A DNA stretch of 64,000 bases from Phoebastria nigripes. Its lineage: Eukaryota; Chordata; Aves; Procellariiformes; Diomedeidae. Numbering within the stretch: the first letter of the stretch is position 1; the number at the start of each line of letters is the position of its first letter. The stretch is taken from positions 3,895,084 through 3,959,083 of the forward strand of contig JAYKAV010003044.1 of the NCBI GenBank assembly GCA_035582835.1. The letters run 5' to 3'. Shown piece after piece: positions 23,301 to 35,100 of this stretch. The notes beneath the pieces are model-generated. The model saw only the letters and a program-made list of their open reading frames with translations, was not told the origin of the DNA and searched no databases. A program made the position numbers and the translations under genes.

Positions 23301-26224
23301 TTCAGGGAGAACAGAGAGCCATGTCTTTCCAAGTTGCACCAGAAGAAAAGCCACTGTTTCCTGCGCTGGGAGCTTGAATGCTGAGGGCTCTAATCCCCCC
23401 AAAGGGAAAACTGATTCCATTTTTTAAAATTCATTTCTCAAATAACAAAAAGGGAGGAAGGACAAAAAGGGAGGTGGCAAGGGATGGGGCTGGGCAGGGG
23501 AGCACTGCCCTGCAGGGGTGGCTTCATTGCCGGGAAAAAGGCCAAACGCCCCTGGATGCCCTTCCCTGGGGAGCAATCCCTCTCCCCGCTCGGAGGGGCT
23601 GGCTGCTCTCTGCCGGTGCCTGCCCGGTCCAGTGCCCGGGCACCTCCGAGGTTCATCTGCCTGGGGCCACAAAGGACAGGAGCATGTCTGGGCTTAAGGG
23701 AGGTCGTTCTCCAGCCTCAGAGGTCAGCGCTTGAATTTGTCCTGTACAGTCGGACAGAGGGGGTGTAGGGGAAGGGGAGAGAGAAAAGGTCCCAATCAAG
23801 GACCCAAGCTTCTGCCGAGCCTTTTATTGGGGCCACAACAGCGGCAGCCCCGACCCCGCTGTCGCGGCAGCTCTCTCACTTTCTCCTTTGAGCACCAGCA
23901 GCCCGGGAGTCTGTTGCAAGGCAGAGCATCCAGCCCTGGCCCCGCACAAGGGAGCACCAGCCACCACCGCACGGCGATGCAGTTGCTCTCCCTTTGTGCC
24001 CCATCCCCAGGGGAGGTGGGTGCCCCTGGCCAGAGGATGGCAGAGGGACCCTCATTCGGCAGGAATGTTTTGCTTCACTTGAGTCTGTTCTCTCTGTTTT
24101 TGGGGGTGGGAGGTCTTGCAGGAGGCATGGGGGTATTGCTGTGAGAGGCAGCAGCCGGTTCCCTTTTTTGCAGTGTGGTGCAGCATGTGGGAGCAACCAA
24201 GGCGACAGCCAAAGGGCAGAACAGGCATCTCTCCCCCGAGCAAAGGGACACGAGGGCACTATCAGCCTGTCTGTGCAGCCAGCCAATCTGTCCGCCTGGG
24301 CACGCTGCCTCCGAGGGGCAGGGGTTAAAGCTTTGATGCACATGAGGAGGTAGCAGGAGCCTTTGCTTCAACTTCTAAGAGCTTTGGAGCAGGATTTAAA
24401 AGGCAGCTTCCTCCATCCTACCTGCTGCAAGCACCTGCAGTGCAGAACGGCACGCAGGGCAAAGAGGGAGTTCAGCTGCGCAGCCCTGGGGTCAGGACGT
24501 CCGTGGGGGGGACCCACACCCCACCAGTGCTTTACTTCACAGCCACTAAGGATCTGCTCCAGGCATGAGCACCAAAAGCCTGGGGAAAATGCACCCGGTG
24601 ACCCCCCTCCCGCCTGGGATGGAGCTTGCTTTCCTCGGCTGTTCTTGCACGGGGGCAGGGTGCCAACCCGCTCCTGCGCGCGAGGTGGGCACCCCAGGGT
24701 GCAGCTGCAGGCTGCGAGGGTTAGCGCCTTTGGAGCGCTGCACCGAGCAGTGAGCTCCCCCTCCGGGGTCTCACCTAGGTCCCAGGCAACAGCAGCAGTG
24801 ATGACATGGGGACCTTGACTCCGTGGGGCTGTTCTCCCCCTTCCCCATTAGTCACCTGCATTTGAATCTGCCTTCAGAGTGTAAGAACATACACGCTTTT
24901 AGGCAGCATGAATATGTCGGTCTCATTGCTCTGTCCCTGGTGTGCCTTCGGATGCCCCAGTCTTGAATGCACCGTTCAGATACCATGCTTGTGGGAAGAG
25001 CCAAATAAGAAAGAGATGGGAGCCCGCGTCTTTTTCCCCCTCGGACTTTTTTTGAGGGTCCCTTCTGGGACACACAGCACCCTTTGCATGACCTTCTTTC
25101 TTGTCCCTCCCCCTCCGCTCCTGAGCTATAACAAGACATCGCAATAAGTTATAGCGGCAGCTGGGTTAAAAATGTGCTTTTCTAAGGCTAGGTGTCATAA
25201 ACTCACAATAGGCTGGGCTGAGGCGGACACCCTGCCCCGCCGCTCTGCTCTTCACTCCCCCGGCTGTAAAGAAAGATGAAGAAGGAATTAAAGAGCGGTT
25301 GGAGGGGAGGGACACTCCTCATTATGTCTCCTACGCTGCGGTTTCCAGGGAGACAGCTCCTGGCGCTGCATCCCTCTCCCATCCTGCTGCGGCCCTTTGC
25401 AAGTTACAGTAGCGGCGGCTGCTGTTTTCCCTCTGTTCCCAGCTGTCTGCCAGGCGCTCTCCCAGGGTCTCTGGCCCAAGGTGGGCTTGACACCATATGG
25501 AAGAGAAAAGAGCCCCCCGGTACATATGACCTGTTTGGAGGGGGAAGGAAAGGGAGGTCGAGTTCATGCCTATAAGGAGCCAGGAGGGACTGACACGCGC
25601 TGACAGCGTTACATACAGATGAACTAGGCTCTTGCTTTTTTCTGTAAGTGGTACAGAGAAGTCCCGTAGTATTTCCAGTGCTGGGTAATACGACTGTGAC
25701 GGGAAGTCATTAAAATGGCCGTAGATCAGATCATGTGCTATGATCTGTGCTTCTTTTGGGAAGACTAGCCAACGGGAAGCATACAGCCACTGCCGACGAG
25801 CCAGAGCTCCTCTTGCAATTGTGTCGCAGCCAGCAGCGGGCGTGAAAGGTTCAGGCACCCTGACTGCGAGAGCGGGCCAGTGCCCCCAGAGCGGGAGCCG
25901 GAGTCGGGACTCCTGCAAGCTCTCTTACCCTTCCTGGCCTCACTACACCTACACAAAGTGAGTCTCTCCATGTCTCTGGATGTACAGGAAAAGACAGGTC
26001 AGGCTTCCAGGAGCCGAAAGACTAGGAGTAGGTCACATCATATGTGAAAGATGTAAAAGGGCATCCCTCTACTCTCGAAAATATTGAAAGGTTCACAAAT
26101 GGACAGAGATTGCAGTGCAGCCCTACCCGAGTTCTGAATTAGCTAGCTTGAGTAACCGCAGCAGCAACCAAGTGCCTGTTGTGCAGGCAAATCCAGGGCC
26201 CTGCACGGAAACACAGAAAGCCAG

Positions 26225-26265
26225 AAAGTGCATTAATTATACATTAATTAAATGTAATTTACTGG
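26225..26265. promoter_or_regulatory. Tandem TAAT homeodomain-type sites
   Basis: CATTAATTATA and then CATTAATTAAATG occur with an 11-bp offset (about 26231 and 26242), followed by GTAATTT. Paired ATTA/TAAT sites one helical turn apart are a common layout in homeodomain-bound enhancers. Function is inferred. Confidence 0.3.
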
Positions 26266-27004
26266 TTTTTTCTCTGCATCCCCCCAAGTGCCAGTGTATT
26301 GGTTTGAACTGCCTGTGCGGTGTATCACCATACAGCAGCCCACACCGAGCGCTGGGCGTAGCTTTAGTGCAGATCATGTTCGCAGAACAATAGCAGGACG
26401 TCTTGGTACAGCTGTGGCCACAGTGGTTTCAAATTTATTGGTATGTGCATGCACAGAGGTAAGATTATATACATTAGGACAGAGCAGTAGAGACATGCTT
26501 GATTTATCCCTCATCCATACTTGTGTGTTTCTGTAGAGAACATTTTTAATAACAGATGCCTGAATACAGTGAAGTCATTAGTGGTTACTGATGTATCCTG
26601 CATACTCATGAGTTTGTTTATGTATCTACTAATGAAAAAGTGATACCCAAACTTACAGCTGAGATCTGACTTCTCTGTCACATGCACAGGCTCAGGAGTG
26701 CACCATGGAGAAGGGCAGTCCAGAGCGTGGCTCAGGCCCCAGTTGGGAATTGTTGCTTGAAGCTTGACCAGCCGCTGCTTTGGGGGCTGAAATCTCCTGC
26801 ATGCCATGCACCCTCCCCTGCCTTGCAGAGCATGTGGGCACCCATGGAGGGGAACCCATGGCAGGGGGCATCTGCAGGGGGATCCCAGGCAGCCCCCACC
26901 CACTCCATCCACCCCTGGGCACCTCTGCTCCAGCTGCCACAGGAAAGAACCACAACTCCCGGCATGCCCAACATGAGCACAGCGTGCCCAGATGGCCTCC
27001 CAGA

Positions 27005-27487
27005 CCAATTCATTTACACATGAGCACCCAATCAGTTCGTGCATGAGCACCCATTTTGTACATGCACGAGAGCCCAACATGTTCCTGCATGACCGCCCAG
27101 CTAATTTATGCATGAGGGCCCAATTAGTACACACACAGCACCTGCTAAGTTTCATGCAAGAACATCCAATTAATTTATGTTTGATTGCTCAATTAAGTCA
27201 CACATGAGCACCCAATAAGTTCACATATGAGCTGTTAGCTCATGCCCGAGCTCCCAATTAGAACATGTATGAGTGCACATTTGCATCACACCTGAGCACC
27301 CAATTAATTTATGCATGAGCACCCAGTAGCATCATGCCTGGGCGCCCAATTACATCATGCATGAGTGCCCACTCAGTTCTTGCATGAGCGCCTGATTACT
27401 ACCTGCATGACTGACCACTTATTCATGCATGAGTGCTCCGTTAGCGCACACCTGAGCACACAATTAGCTCATGCATGAGCATTGTGT
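27005..27487. repeat. Degenerate 23-bp minisatellite, about 21 copies
   Basis: Successive units begin TGCATGAG or CACATGAG and continue with GCCC/CACCC and CAATTA-type words. Period is 23 bp with a few 1-4 bp indels. Many units keep TGCATGAG and many keep CCCAATTA (for example near 27113, 27297 and 27347), so the array is a dense run of ATGCAT and TAATTG-type sites. Copies are heavily diverged, so the array is old or under drift. Open frames across it are artefacts of the repeat. Confidence 0.9.
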
Positions 27488-30405
27488 TGGACATACAGGG
27501 CAGGTTTCAGCAGCTGGGAGGTGACGTATGGGAGGAAGGCACGAACTGCACGTTGCCATCACAGTTGCTTCCAGTCAGCTCTGAAACAAATGTAATGCCC
27601 CATCGTGTGCAGAAACATCAGCCCAGCAGAGCACGGACAGATTGAGGAGTGTCAGCCACGATGGGAGGAAACTCGGGAGGAGACATGCAAGGAGGTGCAG
27701 GGAGATGCTGGAGGAGATGCACAGAGAGAGAGAGATGGTGGAGGAGACCTACTCAAAGTCCAACTCCTGGGGAAAGTTTAATTAAGAAGGGTAGAGGTCT
27801 TCCCAAAACAAGCTAAAAACTGTGCCAGCTTTCTCCATATTTCACTTTTCTTCCTCCTTTGTGGGTGGGATGGCGGAAATATATTCTGGTGACCAAGTGA
27901 TAAATGAGGCCTCAGTCCCCTACGTCCACAGACAGGCAGAGTTCACATGCAGACCCCGAGAGCTCCCCTTGCTTCCAGCTGTGACGTTGCAAAGAGGATC
28001 CGTCATTTAGCAACCTGAGCATCCACTGAGCAGCTCTGTCCAGCTTTTGTATTGCTCTGCTTTCTTACTTTTCCCTCAAAACCCCTTTGCCACAGCTCCC
28101 AGGCAGATGTTAACTTCATTCTTTCTTTGGGAACACTCCAGTGAGAAAGATTTATCTTGTCCTCGCTGCCTTGGGACCGACACAAGGCAGAGCTACCCCG
28201 GGGTCAGATGGACGGCCTGACTGGCACACATTCACCCCACCTCCCCTCGCCAGAGCTCTCTGCGCAAAAGGGGATTGCAGCTTTAATGAAGTCAGGATTT
28301 ATGCAAGTTAATCTGGAGGTGACCTGTCTGCGTTAGGCAGGTTGACATACACCCCATGCCTCCCACCGGCTTTTGTCTTACAGCTCAGCACACATAACCC
28401 GAGGGGGACTCTGGCCTGGGGGATGGCAGAGATGAGTAAGGGCAGGAGCTGTCAGTCGGCCAAGCGCCAAGTGCAGTCCAAAAACCTGTCAAGAGCCTCC
28501 CCGGCCAGGGCATCTCTCCCTGTGCATGGAGCTCTAGAGGTGCTCCAGGATGTCCCCAGCACCAAGCTGGTCCTCCAGCCACGAGAGGAGCCTCTAAATG
28601 ACCCCTCCTCCCCCACCGGCAGCTGCGTGCCCGGGGGTCTCCGGGGTAAGAGAAGTGTCTCTTCAGCCATTTTTACTTATCGACACATGGGATCAAAGCC
28701 CTCTTTTGTCCCAGGAGGTCTTGGGCCATGTCTCTGAAATACAAGTTCAGGCCCCTTAACCCACCTCCCCAGCAGTCACCAGTGGCAGAGACTGGTTAGG
28801 ACACCCTCTTGACTATTAACACTGATGGACGGAGCAAGTCACTCATCAAATCTCTTCCCCTGTAAATCCAGTGTTGAGCTTCTCTTCTGCTGTCAGCACA
28901 AGGGAAAGCCCCCAGCTACTGGAAATGAAGGATTCCCCTCCTGGCTAGCCTGCGTGGGAGAGGGAGCATAATGCCCCAGCCGCTGTGAATCAGTGCCTGC
29001 CCGGATACCGGGCAGGGAGGCAAGCCTGCCCAGACCTGAGCAGACCTGCCCAGGTGCTTAAGCAGAACTCCTGGATTTTAAACTGGGGAGAGCCCTGAGC
29101 CTGGGCTTGGCCAAGCCCATCAGACCCCACGAGAGGGCAGGCCTCGGTTTGGACCAGTTTGCCGGGTGAGAAGTCAGCTGTATGAGCAGAAGCATGCGCT
29201 TCTCCAGCCGCTTGCTCCAAACACACAGATAGAAAACACATGGGTAGAAAAGCACGAGGAGTGTCAGAGCAGGCAGAGGCAGGGGCTGCTTGCCCAGCAA
29301 TTACCTCAATTTCGGCTCCCCTGGAAGCAGGTCACGCATCCTCTGCAAGCTCCCGGTGACGCACAGGGACCTGGGAGGAGAGGTCTGGGTGAGCCAAAAG
29401 CTGACTGGTGACAGCCACCAAAGGGGTCACTGGAAGGAGAACAAGAGCAAAGGGAGACAACGGAAGGCCGCTGGAGGAAAAAGGTGCAGGCAAAATAGAT
29501 ATGAAGCGCACGAGAAAGAAAAACAGGGTACATAAATACTAAAAAAAAGGAACAAGAGATGATGGAGGAAGGAAAGTAAGGCGATCAGAGGAAGGGATAA
29601 AGAGCTGTGCCAAGTATTCCCCGTCTTGTCCTTTAAGCCNTAAGCTGATCCAGCGGAGGCAGGTATTTACAGGACGGGCTCAGCTTTCCCAGCTTGTTCC
29701 CAGTCTTGGCACAAAGGCCAAGAGTAGGCGAAGAAGGAGGACAGAGAATGGCAACAGGGCCCATGAAAGCCCCCGACAAACCCCATTGACGTGGCGGTCC
29801 TGTTCCCATCTGTCAGCAGCCACTCAGTGAAAGGGTGTGAAGGGGAGGGGGGCAGGCNGTGTGAATCAAGGGCTGACACAAAGAGGAAGAGACTGATTAT
29901 GCTGTTATTTCTCCACTTTCAAACCCCATTAGGGGACATGCCGGGCTTTTCTCAGGGTCTTTGGGATGCTTAAGCTGCCCATTTAGCAGCGGAACGGTCC
30001 AATTAAAAGAAAGACAAAGGAGGAGCCCAGCCTGTCTTAATTGAAATGGGTTTCAGTCTAATGAGGATTAGGTTCAAGAACAGACTTAAGGGAGCAATCC
30101 AATACCCATTACCCTCCTGGACTGTACCACCGTCAGGGCCAGGGCTGCTGGCCATGCCGCCCCAGCCTTTCAACCAGCACACGGCGTGGCAGGCCCGGCA
30201 GGCTAACAGCCTGGTGCGAGGGGAAGGAGAGCAGCCCCTTCCCCAGTCACCAGCCCCAGGGGCAGCAGCTCAGGCTTTCAGACTTTACACTTGCCCAGCT
30301 ATTTGGAGGTGATCGTCCTGAGTTTACCTGTCCCGGTGCTGGGCACGCTGTGCCTAGCAGGGAGGAGGGCAGTGGGCTTGAACAAGGAGCGTTGCCCACC
30401 TCCCC
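27488..30405. other. Intergenic stretch, no gene recognised
   Basis: Includes a GA-rich low-complexity patch (about 27660-27750, GGAGATGC-like words), a weak MIR-like fragment near 28.84 kb and short open frames only. Nothing else recognised. Confidence 0.5.
28829..28872 (+). mobile_element. Possible MIR-like fragment (weak)
   Basis: GGAGCAAGTCACTCATCAAA then TCTCTTCCCCTGTAAATCC has the order of the MIR segment GGGCAAGTCACTTAACC, CTCAGTTTCCCC, CTGTAAAATG with an internal deletion. It is short and degenerate. Confidence 0.3.
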
Positions 30406-30579
30406 TCATAGAATCACAGAATCATTAAGGTTGGAAAAGACCTCTAAGATCATCGAGTCCAACCGTCAACCCAACACCACCATGCCCACTAAACCATGTC
30501 CCTAAGCGCCTCACCTACACGTCTTTTAAATACTTCCAGGGATGGTGACTCCACCACTTCCCTGGGCAGCCTGTTCCCT
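30406..30579 (-). mobile_element. CR1 LINE, 5'-truncated 3' end
   Basis: CR1 is the dominant non-LTR retrotransposon of birds. The plus strand starts TCATAGAATCACAGAATCAT, the complement of the CR1 terminal octamer (ATTCTRTG)n. It continues with GGTTGGAAAAGACCTCTAAG and ends in CCCTGGGCAGCCTGTTCCC, the expected order for the last about 170 bp of an avian CR1 3' UTR. No ORF2 sequence is present, as is usual for such truncated copies. The type resembles subfamilies common in Neoaves, but I cannot assign one by eye. Confidence 0.95.
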
Positions 30580-31265
30580 CGCACCCTGCCAGCTCCCCCC
30601 GTGCCCTGCAGAGGGGGCACGCCACTGAACTTCACTGGGAAGCCTTGGCTGCTGCTCCGGGGGTCTGGGAGCAGGCTGAGGAAGGGTCGGCTTCCCCAGC
30701 CCAAAGCTCAGCCTCTTCCAGCCTCTCCCTCCCCTGCAGCTTTCTCACAGCGGAGCCTGTACACAGTCAGGGCTTCCTCTGGCTCCCCATCACAGTGACT
30801 GGTCCCAGCCTCCTGCCTTTTGCTCCCAATCACCCTTTGCACACCTAATCCCTTTGCTGTGAGCTCTACCCTGCAATCACCCACACCTGCATTTTCAGGA
30901 AAGTCCTATTTAACTCGGGGTGGAATGTGCACAGTGCTGCTTCAATTTGCAGGCTTTTTAATTACTAAAATCTGGCAAAATCTCAACTCTACAGCTGTGG
31001 AATGAGATTACATATATCTATATACGTGTATATATATAAAGCTTTAGCATTGTCCAAATTAGGTTGGATTTTCACAGGGATGGCAAAAGCCATATCTCTA
31101 GTACAGGGTTCTTCCTCCTTCCTCTTCCCTGTCTCAGTGTAAAGTTGGAGAGTGCTGGAACAGGACAACAGAGAAAAACCAGCAATCCTTTCTTTTTTTT
31201 TTTTTAATTTGTGCAAAACCTGGTTCCCACCCTTTTGAGGGCCAGCTGAATGATTTTGATAGGCA
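30580..31265. other. Intergenic stretch with TA-rich simple repeat
   Basis: A TA-rich dinucleotide stretch at 31010-31040 (ACATATATCTATATACGTG then TATATATATAAAG) and a T-run near 31190-31206. Nothing else recognised. Confidence 0.6.
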
Positions 31266-31499
31266 TTGTCCCAGCAGCCCCCCTACTCCAGCAGAACAAA
31301 GCAGGAAAATTATAGCCCAGATGTTAAAAACTCAGCAGAGAGTTCCGAGCAGAGTATACAGCATGGATGCCCTGAGCTACCTGCCCGCCGCGGTCCCACA
31401 CCAGCAGCACTGGGTGCAGCAGGCAGCAGCAGCGGGTCTCCCTCCTTGCCCGGGAGATGCGAAGCCCAGCAGTGCTGGGGACCAGGAGAACCGACCCTT

Positions 31500-32150
31500 C
31501 CACCTCCGCATCACCTCCGAGAGGGTATCCCTCCGTGGTTTTGTTCCCGCCACCGCAACACTCACCCCGGTCCCAGCCCCGGCCCCATCCCGAGCGCCGG
31601 CAGCCGGCGCCGCGCGGGGGCACTCGCAGCTCGGCCGCGCCGCCGGAGCGGGAGCGGCTCCGGGGCGGCGGGCGCGGCCTCCGGCTGCCCCCGCCGGCCC
31701 GCGCCGGAGCGATGGCCCCGGAGCAGCGCTTCTGCCCCGCTGTGCTGCCGGGAAGCTGGTCCCGGAGCCGCGCTGCCCGGCTGCACAGCCTGCCCTTCAC
31801 TTCCAGCCGATGTCCCATTGCCGGGGTGCTCTTGCTTCCCCGAGGCTCATTCCCGGCCCCCCTCCACCCCCAGCAGCAGGGGAGGCAGCGCCTTCCCGCA
31901 GCCCCGGGCTGAATTCCCCCCAGCAAGCCGGGAGCGTGTTGTACCCGGCCCCCGGAGAGAGGCCCCGGTTCCCGGGGGGCTCCCCGCCCGGCCCCGCCGG
32001 GAAGCGGCGCGGTGCCACAAGAGGGCAGCGCACACCGGAGTCGGTAGCGGCGGGAGCTCGGCGCTCCCTCCGGCGCGGGGAGCTGCCGGCCGCGGGGAGA
32101 CCGGGCCTGAGCTGGTGCAGCAGTTTCACGTGTGTGATCTTTAGACGTCG
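31500..32150. promoter_or_regulatory. Orphan CpG island with CTCF-like motif
   Basis: Very GC- and CpG-rich sequence about 28 kb upstream of the AGRN start, with no recognisable gene. Long open frames exist on both strands (plus 31266-32144 and 31321-32157; minus 31324-32241) but are low-complexity Ala/Pro/Gly/Arg, as expected when stop codons are rare in GC-rich DNA, and none resembles a known protein. It could be a promoter of an unannotated or noncoding transcript, or a distal regulatory island. Confidence 0.5.
32015..32028 (+). promoter_or_regulatory. Strong CTCF-like core motif
   Basis: CCACAAGAGGGCAG matches the CTCF core CCASYAGRKGGCRS at 13 of 14 positions. The single difference (A for Y) falls where CTCF tolerates variation. 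It lies at the right side of the orphan CpG island, a typical place for a bound site. CTCF organises chromatin loops and boundaries; occupancy here is inference. Confidence 0.5.
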
Positions 32151-35100
32151 CTTCTAGTCTCATTACATTCCAAATGCAGCCAGCAGTGGAAAGGAGATGA
32201 CCTCGGAGCCCAGCTAGAACGGGGCTGCTCACATGCTGCACGATGCTTCGCTGCCCATAAAGCCCCAGAGGGAACCTAAGCTCCTCTGCTGATCCTCTGG
32301 TTGCACTGAGATCCCCTGCCTGTTGAGGCTAGAAGCAGTTTATGGCTGGCAGTAGCTGATGCTATCTAGTCATAAACAGTAATAAGAAGGGCAGGACCAC
32401 TTACTGCTAATATGCCACTTAATTCTGCTGCCAGATCCTGTAAGGGTGGACCAACACAGGTCCCAGCACAGGCAGCAGAATCACAAGTGCCAGTACTGAG
32501 TGCTGAGTATCTCAGAGCTGCTCTCTCTGAAGCGGATCTGTTCCTCTTCTCACCTCACACTTCCCCTTCCCCTTCCCCACACCTGCCCTCCACCCTCTCA
32601 CTGGCAGCTGCAGAGTGAATTTGCAAGGACCCAGCTCTCCAGAGCCCCAGGAAGCAAGGCTTTAGCAATCATCTGGATTCTTGTGCACTTCACCTCTCAG
32701 CTGCCAGGAGCTGGGAGAGAGGGAGCAGAAAGCAGCAAGCAGGCTGGGCAGCCTGGGAGGCAGCTGGGATGAGAGGCGCATGATATTTTCCATTTTCTCA
32801 TCTGAATTACGAGCTCCAATAAATAACACTGGAAATCACATAGTGTGAGTGCTGGCCTCCCAGGTATCCCATGGTTTGAGTCAACAGAGGTGGAAGCAGG
32901 TGGCATGCACAATTTATCATTTCCTGGGGGGGGATTTCTTGTGGTGACTGACAAGCGAGTCCTTTCTGTTATTGTCGTTCGTCTCTGTCAGCCCTCCCTT
33001 ATCAGCACATTGCTAGGTCTCTCTCTGCCTCCCCCCAGCATTAATCATTCTAGCGATGCTGCCCACGCCTCTGCTGGAACCAGGTCGTGAAACTCTCATC
33101 CCACCCACTTACCACAACCCAGCTCAAGTCACGTTTCAGCCTCCGGCAAAACCATGTGGGGCTCTGCGGGCCGGTGCACAGTGGGAAAATCCCGGCTGCT
33201 CTTTAACCCGTGCTGCCCCGAGGCAGGCGTGCAGTCCCCGCTGCCCGGGGGGTCCTGCGGGTGGGAGAGGGCCAGCCCAACGCCGGGGTGGCGAGGAATG
33301 CCGTCCACGCACCGAGACGCCGTCCTTGCTGCCTCCGCCGTGCAGCCAGCCAGGCCGCTGGCAATGCCGAGGCCAGACTACAAGTGATTATTGTCTCTGC
33401 GTGTGGCCACAAAACGTGTCTGAAGCTGCTGCCTGCTAAGTAGCTGCAAACCCAGAGCTGCAGGCAGAGCTGGGAGCAGGAGGGCAGGCTACCCGGGACC
33501 TCCCGGGGACGAGAAGGGAGGGAGATGCTCGCCAGTGGTTATCTGGGACAGGGGCCCAGAGCGCTGCCGGGAGGGGGAGATCTGGGGCAAAGCTGGCAGC
33601 TGCCTGATCCCCACCGTTCTTCTCTCACCTCCCTGTACTCGCTGCTGGGCTTGGGGTCCCTGCTTTGCTGGGGATNGGGGCCGGGGAGGAGTGCGTGAGG
33701 GGGCAGTAATGCAGGGAAGCCTGTGTCAATGCAAAGGGTCGGGTTTAGCACCCAGAGGTCCATACCAGTGAGAAAAAGTCCAAGTCACGGATGNGAGGGA
33801 CATGCCCAGAGGACCCTAGCTGTACACAGCGGCTGCTCTTCCCCCTTCTCTCGCTCACTGGCATGCGGCCTCCCTGGCTTTCTAGTGCCCACGCAGCTCT
33901 CTCTGGCCCCAACTATTCTTACTGTCCTGTACATGGGAAAATCCCCTCCATCAGGTCAGGGATAAAATAAACAGAGCTGGGAGACCAGGGCATTCTCACC
34001 TGGGCCTGGGCCCCCACCCTGGAGTGGGAGCTGGAAAATGAGATTAAAAGTAGCGATTTGCTTTCCCATGCTGAGAGGAAAATAGGGACAAGGGATTAGC
34101 CCCAGAGCGAACATGTCACACCACACCTGCTGCTGCACGGCCAGCCGCGAGCAGCACCGGAGCGAGGAATGGGGGCCAGGCTTAGCACTGGCCGCGCCGA
34201 CTGCCCAGCTGCCCTGCCCCAGCCCCTTATCCCCGTCCTTCCACCCCCCCACCGGCGGGTCTTGCACTGCATGATCACAGAGCAATGCCACAGGGCTTTT
34301 GGAGCACTACCTACCTATGGTGCCGGACACTGGATCCCAGCATGTCTGCACTGGGCAATGGGAAAAGAGACTTTGGGTCAGGCTGTCACAGCACGGGCAG
34401 GTGCTGCCTTCCCCCAGCTCAGGATGAAGCCTGGAAGGACAAAAACATCCTGGAAGTGGGAGGAAACTCTGAATTTTAGACCTAGACTCTAGTGCTGTTC
34501 CAGGGCTGAATGGAACCACAGATGCAAACGTGCATTTCCAGAAAGGCTGGGTCCAGATCACGACCTTGTGGCCCAGGCTTTGCTCAGGCCAGTCTGAGGG
34601 AAGCAATGCTTCTGATGGTGAAAATACTTTCATCACATCCCTGGTCCCAAATTCTTGTTCTGTCTATTTATCTGGCCAGAACACAGGGCCAGCAGCGTTC
34701 CCAAGCACGTGGGAAGGCCTGGAGAATGTCTCTTTCCAAAGGGGGTATCAGGCTTTGCATTAAAATACAGCAAGAAGCTGAGAAAGGGCAATAAAAGAAG
34801 ATGAATGATGTGCAGGTGCTGGCTGGGATCCCCTGGAATGAGCAGCACTAAGTCCCCGGCTCCACTCACCATCCTGTGTGCTTTTCCCACTGGCTTCTTT
34901 AGCAGGGACTTTTTTTTTTTTTTTTTTTTTTTGAAGTGTGTGGCTTATGTGCACCGAACGTGCTGGGAATTTCCACCCTCTGGTCCTGAGTTAATGGATC
35001 CAGCTGCAAAGATACTGAATGTTCTGGTCCAGGGTTTGCTTGCTCAGGTCTGTCTCTCATTTCATTGTTAAAGCAAGTGAAATGTGACAGATTTAAAAGT

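Larger units (their letters stand above)
22373..26969. other. Intergenic stretch, no gene recognised
   Basis: It contains several open frames of 150-195 codons (for example minus strand 25331-25918 and 22570-23124) with no recognisable domains and strong overlap with frames on the other strand. The CATTCAG cluster, the weak CTCF core and the AT-rich element near 26.23 kb are the only structures noted. Confidence 0.5.

Noticed and set aside
31266..32241. Overlapping 278-305 codon frames in the orphan CpG island
   Set aside because: Stops are rare in GC-rich DNA, frames overlap on both strands, composition is low-complexity, and no domain is recognisable.
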